The translations under genes were made by a program, and so were the position numbers. 64,000 nucleotides of DNA, taken from positions 1-64,000 of the forward strand of contig DAOPBR010000007.1 of assembly GCA_035395685.1 (NCBI GenBank), given 5' to 3'. This document shows positions 49,710-59,309 of the stretch, piece by piece. Origin of the DNA: JAKJGA01 sp029554345. Lineage in GTDB: Bacteria; Spirochaetota; UBA4802; JAFGJZ01. A model generated the notes under the pieces. It was not told the DNA's origin. It made no database searches and was given only the letters and a program-made list of their open reading frames with translations. Numbering within the stretch: position 1 is the first letter of the stretch; each line of letters opens with the position of its first letter.

Positions 49710-50156
49710 ATGACTGAACTTGAAATCAAAGGATTCATAAAAGTTTTAACCGATTACTTCTTAAGCGTTACAGGATCTCCGGCCAACATGGGAGTTCCTT
49801 TTATAAAAGAAAACAGCACTGAAGTTTTCGATTACGTCGCTGTCATAGGAATTTCCGGCTCGCGAAAAGGCGGAGTATATTTTACTGCAAACAGACCGCT
49901 GCTCGAAGAAATCGCCCGTCATATTTTAGGCGAAACCGGTCTTGATGATGCAACGCTTTATGATCTAATCGGAGAAATGACAAACACAATATCCGGAAAC
50001 ATGAGAGAACTTTTCGGAAGCACCTTTCTGATATCCGTTCCCATAATTCTCAAAGGCAATATTGACGAAGTTGTGCTCAGGCTCAAGCCGCCTGTATACG
50101 TTATTCCAATAGAATGGAACGGACACAAATCGCATTTGGCAATAGGACTGGAATAA
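49710..50156 (+). CDS. cheX: CheX-like CheY-phosphate phosphatase
   Basis: 148 residues. The CheC/CheX catalytic helix is visible as LIGEMTNTISGN, with the Glu and Asn (ExxN) that place water for hydrolysis of CheY-P, and flanking GGVYFTANRPLLEEIARHIL. CheX is the main CheY-P phosphatase in spirochaetes. It starts 11 bp after the cheY gene and ends 1 bp before the Amt-kinase gene, so it probably resets the adjacent CheY. Confidence 0.88.
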   Translation: MTELEIKGFIKVLTDYFLSVTGSPANMGVPFIKENSTEVFDYVAVIGISGSRKGGVYFTANRPLLEEIARHILGETGLDDATLYDLIGEMTNTISGNMRELFGSTFLISVPIILKGNIDEVVLRLKPPVYVIPIEWNGHKSHLAIGLE

Positions 50157-50157
50157 A

Positions 50158-52887
50158 ATGGAAAAGAGCACCATTGACATACTGTGGATCATCATCGCTT
50201 CGACCCTTGTTTTCATTATGCAGGCGGGCTTTGCGATGGTTGAATCGGGACTAACCCGTTCAAAGAACAGCATCAATGTAGCTATCAAAAACCTTACCGA
50301 CCTCGGAATATCGACTCTGTGTTTCTGGGCATGCGGATTCGCAATGATGTTCGGCGCATCAGCTTACGGTTTTATCGGCAGTGACAATTTTCTGTTTCAT
50401 CCAGTAAGCATATGGGGCGCAGTCTTCTTTCTATTTCAGGTAATGTTCTGCAGTACATCCGCAACAATTGTTTCCGGAGCTGTCGCCGAAAGAATGAAAT
50501 ATTCATCATACATAATTTCAACCGCTCTGCTTTCGGTTATCATATATCCCATATTCGGTCACTGGGCATGGGGCGGTTTTATGGAGGGCGTACCAAGCGG
50601 CTTTCTCGGAAAACTCGGCTTCATTGACTTCGCGGGCTCAACAGTCGTTCATTCCGTCGGAGGCTGGGTCTCTCTCGCAGTACTTTTGATCATAGGTCCG
50701 AGAAGCGGAAAATTTGCAGAAGACGGAACATCCCGCCAGATAAACGGGAGCAATATTCCCATAACAGTACTTGGTGTAATGATACTCTGGTTCGGCTGGT
50801 TCGGATTCAACGGCGGAAGCACTCTCGCCATGAATGAAACAGTTCCTTCAATAATTCTCAACACTACTCTTGCCGCATCAGCAGGAATGATCGGATCGCT
50901 TATGGTCGGTTGGCCGATACTTAAAAAACCCGACATACTTCTTGTTCTAAACGGTTCGCTTGCCGGTCTTGTTGCAATAACTGCATCATGTTTCGCAGTA
51001 ACTGAAATTGAATCGGTCATAATCGGATTTGTCGGAGGCGCCGTAATGCTCGCCGCGACAGTCATCCTTGAAAAACTTAAGATTGATGACGCGGTCGGAG
51101 CAATTCCAGTGCATCTTGTTGCGGGCATATGGGGAACAATTGCCGTTGCTGTTTTCGGCGATCCCGCGATATTAAATACCGGTCTAGGATTCATAGGTCA
51201 GCTCAAGATTCAGTTAATAGGAATTGCTTCATGCGGAATTTGGTCTTTCGGCGTTGCTTTTTCGGTGCTGTTTATAGTTAATAAAATATCACCTCTAAGA
51301 GTTTCAAAAGAAGACGAACATACGGGATTAAACAAAACCGAGCACGGTGTTACAACTGAAATATTTGAATTATTTTCCGTACTCGAAGCACAGTCAAGAA
51401 CAGGCGATCTTTCTCTTCGCGCACCGGAAGAACCCTTCACTGAAATCGGCCAGATTGCAAAAATGTATAATTCTGTAATGAGAAAACTCGAATCCGGTAC
51501 TGTCGAAAAGGGAGAATATCTTAATATTCTTGATAATGTTTCCGATGGACTGATACTAATCGATAGAAGCGGAACAATTTCTCAGTATCATTCCGCTTCG
51601 ATGAAGAATCTTTTTTCAACGGAATTAATTTCCGGAAAAAACTTTAAGGACTTGTTAAGCTCGCGCATTCCCGAAAACGTATTAGCTATACTTGATGAAT
51701 TTCTTGAAATCGCGTTCGACAAAAAGAAAAGCTTCCGTATTGTCGAGAAGATGAATCCGATTCCCGAAATAGAACTGTCTTTTGATAATTTGAACGGCGG
51801 TTTTAATGTTAAGTATTTTCAATTTATATTCAAGCGTATTGTTAAAAATTCCGAAGTATCAAGACTAATGATTGTAATACGCGATATAACAAGACAAAGA
51901 GAGCTTTCGCAGGAGGTTGAAGAAAACAGAAAGAGAACATCAGTTGAAATGGAACTCTTCTATAGAATTCTTCATGTGGAACCGGCATCAATGCGCGACT
52001 TTCTGACATCGGCTGAAACTGATTTATCTGAAATCAATTCCGTGATGTCGGAATCACAAACAGAATATTATGAAAGACTAAATGAAATATTCAGACGCAT
52101 TCATGCCGTAAAGGGTGACGCCGACATGCTCGGCCTGGACTTTATTGCAGAAAAAGCGCAGATTATGGAAACGAATGTCGCTGAAGCATTAAGAAGCGAA
52201 TCACCTTCAAATGAAATATTTCTATCGCTCGCTCTTAAGCTCGGGGAGATAAGGGAGTTGCTCTTTAAAATAGATTCTCTTATGAAAAAATGGAAGACCA
52301 TGCATGCTGAAATTTCTGATGACAATAGATCATTTCTTCCAAGAGCACTTTCAGATCTTGCCGCACGGCTTTGCGAACGACATAAAAAAAGCGTCAAAGT
52401 AGAATTTGATTCCGGGAATACTGAGGAAATTCCATCCGCCGTATTCAAACACGTGAAGGATATTCTTGTTCAGCTTGTCAGAAATTCTGTTTATCATGGA
52501 ATAGAAAATCCCGAAGAAAGAAAGAAACTCAACAAAGACTCAAGCGGAAAAATAGCGATTAAAACGCATAAGGAAAACGGAAAACTTATTATAAAATATA
52601 AAGACGACGGCTCGGGTCTAGACAGCGATAAAATAAAACAAACGGCATTGGCTAAAAAGCTAATTACCGAAGATGATTCTTCCGCTTTAACGGAAAAAGA
52701 CATATTCGCTCTGGTTTTCAGACCTGATTTCTCAACATCAGATTCTGTAAACAAAACCGCCGGGCGCGGAGTCGGAATGAATCTTGTAAAAACTCTCATA
52801 ACCGGGCTAAAAGGCAAAATCGCACTTAGATCAAAAAGAGGCGAATCGCTTGAATTCGAAATTCATATTCCAATCGAGGCAAAATGA
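50158..52887 (+). CDS. Ammonium-transporter domain fused to PAS, HPt and CheA-like kinase
   Basis: 909 residues. Residues about 1-385 are a complete Amt/Rh channel with eleven membrane segments, GFIDFAGSTVVHSVGG and GAIPVHLVAGIWG giving both pore histidines. A linker HGVTTEIFELFSVLEAQ...FTEIGQIAKMYN is followed by PAS (about 447-590), an HPt-like domain with IHAVKGDADMLGL (phosphorylatable His as in CheA P1) and a CheA-type ATPase domain with VRNSVYHGIE, DDGSGLD and GRGVGMNLV. There is no CheW-like domain. It probably senses ammonium and phosphorylates the operon's CheY. Its ATG overlap joins it to the cyclase gene. Confidence 0.92.
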   Translation: MEKSTIDILWIIIASTLVFIMQAGFAMVESGLTRSKNSINVAIKNLTDLGISTLCFWACGFAMMFGASAYGFIGSDNFLFHPVSIWGAVFFLFQVMFCSTSATIVSGAVAERMKYSSYIISTALLSVIIYPIFGHWAWGGFMEGVPSGFLGKLGFIDFAGSTVVHSVGGWVSLAVLLIIGPRSGKFAEDGTSRQINGSNIPITVLGVMILWFGWFGFNGGSTLAMNETVPSIILNTTLAASAGMIGSLMVGWPILKKPDILLVLNGSLAGLVAITASCFAVTEIESVIIGFVGGAVMLAATVILEKLKIDDAVGAIPVHLVAGIWGTIAVAVFGDPAILNTGLGFIGQLKIQLIGIASCGIWSFGVAFSVLFIVNKISPLRVSKEDEHTGLNKTEHGVTTEIFELFSVLEAQSRTGDLSLRAPEEPFTEIGQIAKMYNSVMRKLESGTVEKGEYLNILDNVSDGLILIDRSGTISQYHSASMKNLFSTELISGKNFKDLLSSRIPENVLAILDEFLEIAFDKKKSFRIVEKMNPIPEIELSFDNLNGGFNVKYFQFIFKRIVKNSEVSRLMIVIRDITRQRELSQEVEENRKRTSVEMELFYRILHVEPASMRDFLTSAETDLSEINSVMSESQTEYYERLNEIFRRIHAVKGDADMLGLDFIAEKAQIMETNVAEALRSESPSNEIFLSLALKLGEIRELLFKIDSLMKKWKTMHAEISDDNRSFLPRALSDLAARLCERHKKSVKVEFDSGNTEEIPSAVFKHVKDILVQLVRNSVYHGIENPEERKKLNKDSSGKIAIKTHKENGKLIIKYKDDGSGLDSDKIKQTALAKKLITEDDSSALTEKDIFALVFRPDFSTSDSVNKTAGRGVGMNLVKTLITGLKGKIALRSKRGESLEFEIHIPIEAK

Positions 52888-53981
52888 AAGGAGTAAATCT
52901 AAACTGCGAAACTAATTGTCGCTTTTTCAAGTTTTACAAAAATTCGAGAGAAGCTATGTTCATCACGAATATCGACGGAACTTATTTCGATGTAAATAAA
53001 AGCATGGAAAAACTTCTCGGCTATTCACGTGATGAATTCCTTTCAATGAAAGCCGCCGATACTTACTTTGACCAGTCCGAACGCTCGGCTTACAGAAGCA
53101 TGATTGAAAAAGACGGAGTGGTTCACAATTATCCTATAACACTCAAGCGCAAAGATACCTCGCCTCTTCCCTGCCTAATAGATGCAGTAACATGGGAAGA
53201 AGACGGAGTTCTCAAAGGATATCACGGCATAATAAAAACCCGTGATGACGTAATGGATTCATTTCAGAATCTTTTTCTGAAATTAAAAAATGAAGAAGAA
53301 AAGCTGAAAAATGAAAGACGTAATCTCGCAAACGACGCCAAACTTCTGATGCAGTATGTTTCGGATGATCTGATACGCCACATTCAGGACACGGGAGAGA
53401 ATCCGCTTTCAAGCACAAAGAAAAAAGGAACGATGATGTTCTTTGATATCAGAAATTCTACCGCAATAGCCGGGAAACTTCAGCCTGATGTTTTCGCGTC
53501 ATTGCTTTCGGATATTTTTACTGACACGATGGATCTCATATACGGCAACAGCGGCTCAGTTAATAAACTCGTCGGTGACGGATTTCTGGCGACTTTCGGA
53601 TGCCCGGTTTCATGCGGAAATGATGCTGAAAATGCAGTCAGAAGCGCACTTCAGATAATGGAATATTTGAAAACATTCAACGATGTCAGACCTGATTATC
53701 TTGCAGAACCTATAAAAGCCGGAATAGGAATCGCGACCGGAACGGTTTTTTCGGGCGTTATAGGTTCGGTAAGACGGCAGGAATATACCGTTCTAGGAGA
53801 TGCTGTAAACATTGCAAGCAGGCTTGAGTCATTTACAAAGAACGTCAATTTCAATATAATAATTGATGAAAACACATACCGTGAAACTTCTGAAATATGC
53901 AAGTGGGGAAAAATAGCAAACGTGATGCTGCGCGGCAAACCGGACGCGTTTACTCTGTACGGTTACAACAGCTTAGGGTAA
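52884..53981 (+). CDS. PAS-domain class III adenylate cyclase
   Basis: 365 residues. An N-terminal PAS domain (about 15-130, REAMFITNIDGTYFDVNKSMEKLLGYSRDEF), a coiled linker (KNEEEKLKNERRNLANDAKLLMQ) and a catalytic domain from about 175. Metal Asp residues lie in FFDIRNST and NKLVGDGF; the Lys of NKLVGDG and Thr of EYTVLGDAVN match bacterial ATP-specific class III cyclases, and N/R of NIASRLES stabilise the transition state. It overlaps the Amt-kinase gene by 4 bp (ATGA), so cAMP is likely an output of the same signal. Confidence 0.92.
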   Translation: MKGVNLNCETNCRFFKFYKNSREAMFITNIDGTYFDVNKSMEKLLGYSRDEFLSMKAADTYFDQSERSAYRSMIEKDGVVHNYPITLKRKDTSPLPCLIDAVTWEEDGVLKGYHGIIKTRDDVMDSFQNLFLKLKNEEEKLKNERRNLANDAKLLMQYVSDDLIRHIQDTGENPLSSTKKKGTMMFFDIRNSTAIAGKLQPDVFASLLSDIFTDTMDLIYGNSGSVNKLVGDGFLATFGCPVSCGNDAENAVRSALQIMEYLKTFNDVRPDYLAEPIKAGIGIATGTVFSGVIGSVRRQEYTVLGDAVNIASRLESFTKNVNFNIIIDENTYRETSEICKWGKIANVMLRGKPDAFTLYGYNSLG

Positions 53982-54080
53982 AACATCCTGATTAGTCAGT
54001 CTTTTCTTTGGCATAGGATTTTCATCAGGATATTCCATCGAAAGTAATGAAGCCGCACTGATGTTATCTCCAATGATAAT

Positions 54081-54920
54081 TTAATAACTGATTTTACTTT
54101 TTAAAAATGTTCCATTATCCAAATCTTCAAAAGCCTTAGCAAGCTCTTCTCTCGTATTCATTACAATGGGACCGCCCCATGCAACAGGTTCATTCAGACG
54201 TTTTGAACTTATCCACAAAATCTGACAAGGACTCCCAGCTGATTTAATAATAACATTATCGCCTTCAGATAATTTAACAGCAGTCTTTTCGCTGATGTAA
54301 TCTTTCCCGACAACAGCATCACCGGTCAGAGTAAAAACAGTCACAGACATTTCGGCTTCTGTATTAATTGAAATTGAACCTTCTGCTTCGAGATGGATAT
54401 CATAATAGTCAAGCGGCAGATACTTGCTCATAAAACCTTTATGTTCTTTATACGAACCCGCGAGCAATCTAAGCATACCATTCGGTATTGGAATTTCCTG
54501 AATATCAGAATTTTTAACTCGATGATATTCCGGAGGCGACATTTTATTCCTTGCCGGCATGTTAAGCCAAAGCTGAACGCCGAGAAGTCTTTCTGAAGCC
54601 GGCAGATTTTCTTCATGCAAAATTCCCGAACCTGCGGTCATCCACTGCACTTCACCGTCACCGATTGTATCTTCATTTCCGAGACTGTCCTTGTGAGACA
54701 TTTTACCCTTGTAAACATAGCTGATAGTTTCAATTCCGCGATGAGGATGCATTGGGAAACCGGCGATATAATCATTCGGATTAGTGCTGTCGAAGGAATC
54801 AAGAAGCAGAATCGGATCATATTCATCAACTGTTGTATTTCCAAGAACTCTCACCAGATTAACTCCGGCTCCATCTACGGTTCTGAAACCTGTAATAGTA
54901 TTCGATATTTTACGTTCCAT
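54081..54920 (-). CDS. Pirin-family protein
   Basis: 279 residues. A bicupin with the pirin metal motif FPMHPHRGIETISYV, HKDSLGNEDTIGDGEVQWMTAGSGILHEE and GVQLWLNMPARNKM. Some pirins act as quercetin dioxygenases; the substrate here is unknown. The ATG at 54920 is preferred over the adjacent GTG. It is an isolated gene. Confidence 0.92.
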   Translation of the reverse strand: MERKISNTITGFRTVDGAGVNLVRVLGNTTVDEYDPILLLDSFDSTNPNDYIAGFPMHPHRGIETISYVYKGKMSHKDSLGNEDTIGDGEVQWMTAGSGILHEENLPASERLLGVQLWLNMPARNKMSPPEYHRVKNSDIQEIPIPNGMLRLLAGSYKEHKGFMSKYLPLDYYDIHLEAEGSISINTEAEMSVTVFTLTGDAVVGKDYISEKTAVKLSEGDNVIIKSAGSPCQILWISSKRLNEPVAWGGPIVMNTREELAKAFEDLDNGTFLKSKISY

Positions 54921-55157
54921 CACACCGCCATTATATCAGATCTATTGGATCGAATAATACTATAACTCCAATTCCTTATAATTTCAATATTTCTTTTTTA
55001 TTTCAGAATCAGAACTTCTTCGATAGAATAATATTTTTTAAAGTAAACAGCAAAGAGTCCTATTGTAAAATATGTTGAAAGTATTATTTCTATTAAATGT
55101 AACACCGTAGATACAAGGTTATCAGAAAACCAATCTTTAAGTTATATGGCTTCATGC

Positions 55158-55205
55158 AATAGTTCCTTAGTAGATTAACTATAATTCATCTACTAAGGAA
55201 CTATT
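55158..55205. terminator. 18-bp perfect hairpin at the 3' end of the broken lipoprotein gene
   Basis: Arms at 55158-55175 and 55188-55205 are exact reverse complements (core AGTTCCTTAGTAGAT), loop 12 nt. The right arm includes the stop codon of the minus-strand gene. No U-tract follows on that strand. Confidence 0.7.
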
Positions 55206-56000
55206 GAAACTTTTGCCTTGTTTTTCATCATGTCGGTTGCAGGGTATTGAGTCGTAGATGCTGTTGGATCGACAGTATTTAAATATTTTGCATCTGTCTG
55301 AAGAACGCCTGCCGGTCTGCTGACACCGTCTATGGTAACTGCAGAATACGGAGTCCAGCCTGCAAAATCAAACTCAACTTCACCGCTTGCAGGAAAATTA
55401 TCAAGATCAATAACTGCTTTATAAAGAATAGACGGCTGATCACTAAAATATTGATTAGCATCGAAGGAATGTTCTATCTCAAAATAAACCGTGAATTCTC
55501 GCAAATCACCGGATATACTTTTGGTAACGGTAAATCCGCCCCTCCCCCGTGAAACATTTGCACCAATCGGAACAGCTATCTGCTTACCAACTTCATTTCC
55601 TGAATTCGCAGCCGGGAGATTGGGAGTCGCGGAAGTTACTGCGTCAATGCCCGCTGAAGGCAGAGATGCTTCCATTACAGTCTTTTTGTTTAAACGCCAA
55701 TAAGCAAGAGATGAACCGATTTGTCCGAATGGATTTCTAGACCTTCCCGTAATCAGTATTGGAAGGATTGTATTATCAGTATTGCTTTCAAGCCAGATAC
55801 AGTATATCTGAGAACCCGCCCACACAACACCTTCATTATAAGTTATTTTGATTACTGTGTCTTCCAATGGATTAGGATCTTTCGGTTCCGGATCATCACT
55901 CGAACCGCCGCCAGAACCGCCGCAAGCCGGAAGCCGGAAGCAGAAGTCCCAAGACTAATGCGGTCATGAGACTACCGAATTTTGCTCTTTTGTTTTTCAT
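55193..56000 (-). pseudogene. Lipoprotein gene with a frameshift from a 7-bp tandem duplication
   Basis: From ATG 56000 the frame reads a signal peptide (KNKRAKFGSLMTALVLGLLLPAS) and then stops at a TGA about 35 codons in. Removing one copy of the tandem heptamer CTTCCGG (minus strand, 55926-55939) restores LLLPAC-GGSGGGSSDDPEP, a perfect lipobox, joined to the long open frame that begins LEDTVIKITYNEG (from 55867) and runs to 55193. That mature part (about 224 residues) is beta rich and matches no family I know. The frame may be switched by slippage of the heptamer. TTGACA at 56050-56045 is a possible -35 box. Confidence 0.85.
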
Positions 56001-56334
56001 ATTTAATAATACCCTGGGAATTATCTTTTATTATCAATTTTGAATGTCAAGGATATTTAGTTCTATTAGTAATTCATATTAGCGGTTTAGCAAAAATTAC
56101 AAATTAAATCCATATCTAAACATATATAATCGCAACCAAATTGCCGCATTACTGAAAACACTTTATTGCCGGACAATGTTTCGAAAATACATCGCATATT
56201 AAAATCCAGCCGATTACATGGTTTCAGAAGGATATAATCCCAGATGTTCACCTTTTACCGTATTCCAATATAATAAAAACATTGATATTGTAATTAACGA
56301 ATAGACTATATCGGTGATACAATCACGTAAGGAT
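56001..56334. other. Intergenic region between two exported-protein genes
   Basis: AT-rich. It holds the likely promoter of the gene at 55193-56000 (TTGACA on the minus strand at 56050-56045). No ORF with a ribosome site and no repeats were seen. Confidence 0.5.
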
Positions 56335-56997
56335 TCAAAAACTAACATATGACAGACCCAAATTGAATTCGTGACCGACTGCATCGGTGCAGGAATTCTC
56401 TCTCATTTTCGAATAACTGCCGTAGTAACTTAAAAATATCCCGAATCCAGAATATTCACCAATACGGAAATCATAACCCAACTTTATTCCAAGACCTGCA
56501 CCGTACTTTGATGCACAATTAATACGATCGCTGCCGTAAGTTGCATCATTAAAATACAACGCTTCAGACACATAAACATTTGTGTCCAGCAGATATGACA
56601 AAACTCCTATTCCGATTGATGAAGAATCATAAATAAGACGCAGTTGTCCTTCGTCATAGGATTTACCGTTTAATCTTGTATTATAAACCGGACATATCGA
56701 AAACCTTAAATCGGCAAATGGAACTAGTGAACCTGAGAATGCATATCCGCAGGAAACAGCAAGCAAATATGATTTTCCTGAAATTATATATTTACCTTCA
56801 TCAGACGAAACTGAACCTGACATAAAACCGTAACCGGCAGAAATCCGCAGATTGAATCCTTCAGGTTCGATTATCGGGCTGATGTCAGCAGTATTATCAT
56901 AATTTAAAGTATCATTTTCTCCGGCAAAGAAAACACCCGGCAATAACAGCATCAATGTGAAGAAGATAATTTTCCCCCATAAAGGAAATAGACCCAT
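56335..56997 (-). CDS. Outer-membrane beta-barrel-like protein
   Basis: 220 residues. An N-terminal hydrophobic segment (IIFFTLMLLLPGVFFAGEN) is a signal peptide; the rest alternates polar and hydrophobic residues with many Gly/Tyr/Phe (LRISAGYGFMSGS, YLLAVSCGYAFSG, GAGLGIKLGYDFRIGEY, FGIFLSYYGSY) and ends in FNLGLSYVSF, a typical barrel C-terminus with terminal Phe. No family is identified. Confidence 0.72.
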   Translation of the reverse strand: MGLFPLWGKIIFFTLMLLLPGVFFAGENDTLNYDNTADISPIIEPEGFNLRISAGYGFMSGSVSSDEGKYIISGKSYLLAVSCGYAFSGSLVPFADLRFSICPVYNTRLNGKSYDEGQLRLIYDSSSIGIGVLSYLLDTNVYVSEALYFNDATYGSDRINCASKYGAGLGIKLGYDFRIGEYSGFGIFLSYYGSYSKMRENSCTDAVGHEFNLGLSYVSF

Positions 56998-57350
56998 CTG
57001 CCGCTCCTTTACAAAAGAAAAACTAATTTATATAAGAAATAATAAATCATCTTAAACTGAATCCGTTTATCCTGACATCTTTAATTGAATTTGTGCACAA
57101 TTTATTAATATTTTCATCTCCACGCAAGTCAATATAAAATCAATCCAGCATATTGGACAACTCAAATCATATTACAATAAACATTAGACATACTATTATT
57201 TCAAAAAGTAATAATACTCAAATCCATTATGGCAGAGGAAACATTTTTTCTAATTCTTTAACATATTTAATTAGTTTATTTTTTGACACTTTGATACTAA
57301 AAATATTAAAAAAACATCTTTCCAGAATGGCCTATGTAGCGGGAAAAGAC
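56998..57350. other. Intergenic region, AT-rich
   Basis: The stretch is very AT-rich. A plus-strand frame at 57153-57404 has an unconvincing, low-complexity product and runs into the hairpin at 57351-57394, so it is not called. Confidence 0.5.
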
Positions 57351-57394
57351 ATTATCCTGATAACGATATCGAAAGTGAGCGTTATCAGGATAAT
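57351..57394. terminator. 15-bp perfect hairpin after the beta-helix lipoprotein gene
   Basis: ATTATCCTGATAACG (57351-57365) pairs exactly with CGTTATCAGGATAAT (57380-57394), 14-nt loop. It begins 19 bp past the stop of the minus-strand gene at 57414. On that strand it is followed by GTCTTTTCCC, a weak U-tract. Confidence 0.65.
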
Positions 57395-57413
57395 TCATAA
57401 TTAAGAAGAAATA

Positions 57414-59309
57414 CTATTCAAAACTCAAAGTGCTGTGCTTATCGTTGCCGGTTTCTTTCTGGTATTTCGCAAAATCAGCTGCAGTAGATTTGTAACTATC
57501 GCCGATCGGATCATTAGTCCATAGCATAAAATCCTTATTTTCAGGCTGAATATATGTATTATTGTCAACAACGATCTTTTCAAGATCATTATACAACTGC
57601 TGTCCGCCCCATGTATCAATTATAAGTGACCGCGCATTCTTAAAAGTATTACCGGTAAAAAACATATTTTTTATCTTCGCGGTACTTTTGAACATCAGAA
57701 TATGACAACCCCACAGCCACGGATAATGATTCTCTTCGTTGCCTGACCAGCCGTATCCTGAATCTTCAAGAAGATTATTTTGGAAGTATATATTCTCCAT
57801 AATGCAGTTTTCGCCCTGACCCCATACTTCATAAGAGGCTTCACAATTAAAAATATGATTGTTGCGGATGATAATATTACGCTGAATTACTCCGTCAGTT
57901 CTGCTTTGATTGCTTATTCCGGTATCGAAACATTCACTAACCGAACATCCTTCAATGAGACAATCGCTTGCATTATTCCAGAATTCAATTCCATTGCCGT
58001 ATCTTCCGCAATGTGTCTGAAATGCACCGCCTATATAACTGACATCGCAGTCTTTGATAATAATATTTTTTGTTTCACCGCCGCCGATGCCGTGAGCACC
58101 GCCGTGCATAAGTTTCAGATTCGAGTACTGAACATAACTTACGTTTTCCTGCTGAATGATGTTTCTGCGCTGTGAAAGCTCTATGCTTTTATATAACTTC
58201 GCTGGATTATCAGAAGATACGACCTTCACTCTTTGATTTTCTGCATCATAAATGAAGTCATTCTGTTTATCCAGCTCATACTCATAGAAACATTTTTCTT
58301 TAGATGATGTTTTATCAAACATAATGTTGCCGATATCAAAAACCAACGGATCTGACTCGAGTTCTTTGAAACTTATATCATCGAAGTATACAGTCGAACC
58401 GCTTGGGATGCTGTCTCCCATGAATAAATCAAATGATGCATCTGATGCCGTAGTTGTTGCTTTGAAGTTATATGTGAAACGCGTCCATGTATCCGTAATT
58501 GCAGATGAAAACTGAGTCGATTCAAAATATTTCATCGCATTCGACGCATCTCTTTTGTCGATAACACCATATGGACGGAAAGAACTCGTAGCCTTTGCCA
58601 TGAAACTCAACTGATAATTTTTTCCGGCAACAATATTGATATCACTGCTTGAAATATATATATCCCACGAGCTTAGACCGATTTGATCTGCTTTGATACT
58701 CAAACATGCAGGAGCACTGTAATATTCATCAGTATTTCTTATGTACGATCCTTCTGCATTGCCGGATTTTTTTATCTGTATTATCCAGCCGCTAAGATCG
58801 GAGTCAAAGGAACCGTTAGTAATAAGTTCTGAAGCACTCGACTTAATTTTATTTGCAGTACTCCAGATGTTTCCGCCGATATTCTCCCAGTCACTTTCAT
58901 TGTTCTTTGAAACTGATCCAAGAATAAGAGGCTTGTCTCCGTCTCCGTAAGATGTATAGTGAATCAGCGCGGAAGAATTGCCGCTCTTCGGTATCAGCTG
59001 ACCACGCCATACACCGCCGCTTTTAAATTTGATTACATCTCCCGGCTTGAATTCGAATGAATTTACTTTATCAAGAGTTTTCCATGGAGAGTTTATACTC
59101 TTTCCGCTATTCTCATCATTTCCGTCGTTGCTTACATAATACGTTGTTCCGGTTCCAGTCGTAAAAACAATCGAATCCGTGGGATTCTTCGGACTTTTCG
59201 GATTCTTCGGATCGTCATCGTTGAAAACATTGTCCGAATCACTTCCGCCGGAAGAGCAGGAACATAGAAGAGAAGCCGTTAAACAAAAAAGCGCAAGTTT
59301 CTTAATCAT
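57414..59309 (-). CDS. Secreted beta-helix lipoprotein with a carbohydrate-binding domain
   Basis: 631 residues. The signal peptide ends in TASLLCSC (lipobox), followed by an acidic, Pro/Lys-repeat linker (PKNPKSPKNP). Residues about 55-130 match the start of right-handed beta-helix proteins (TYYVSNDGNDENSGKSINSPWKTLDKVN). A CBM4/9-like domain (about 165-315, ELITNGSFDSDLSGW ... VYFDDISF) is inserted, then parallel beta-helix repeats (NIIIKDCDVSYIGG, CLIEGCSVSECFDTGI, IIIRNNHIFNCEAS). It probably binds or cleaves a polysaccharide at the cell surface. Confidence 0.88.
   Translation of the reverse strand: MIKKLALFCLTASLLCSCSSGGSDSDNVFNDDDPKNPKSPKNPTDSIVFTTGTGTTYYVSNDGNDENSGKSINSPWKTLDKVNSFEFKPGDVIKFKSGGVWRGQLIPKSGNSSALIHYTSYGDGDKPLILGSVSKNNESDWENIGGNIWSTANKIKSSASELITNGSFDSDLSGWIIQIKKSGNAEGSYIRNTDEYYSAPACLSIKADQIGLSSWDIYISSSDINIVAGKNYQLSFMAKATSSFRPYGVIDKRDASNAMKYFESTQFSSAITDTWTRFTYNFKATTTASDASFDLFMGDSIPSGSTVYFDDISFKELESDPLVFDIGNIMFDKTSSKEKCFYEYELDKQNDFIYDAENQRVKVVSSDNPAKLYKSIELSQRRNIIQQENVSYVQYSNLKLMHGGAHGIGGGETKNIIIKDCDVSYIGGAFQTHCGRYGNGIEFWNNASDCLIEGCSVSECFDTGISNQSRTDGVIQRNIIIRNNHIFNCEASYEVWGQGENCIMENIYFQNNLLEDSGYGWSGNEENHYPWLWGCHILMFKSTAKIKNMFFTGNTFKNARSLIIDTWGGQQLYNDLEKIVVDNNTYIQPENKDFMLWTNDPIGDSYKSTAADFAKYQKETGNDKHSTLSFE

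Noticed and set aside
57153..57404. 83-codon plus-strand frame in an AT-rich gap
   Set aside because: No ribosome site, Ile/Asn/Ser-rich low-complexity product, and its end runs through a perfect hairpin.
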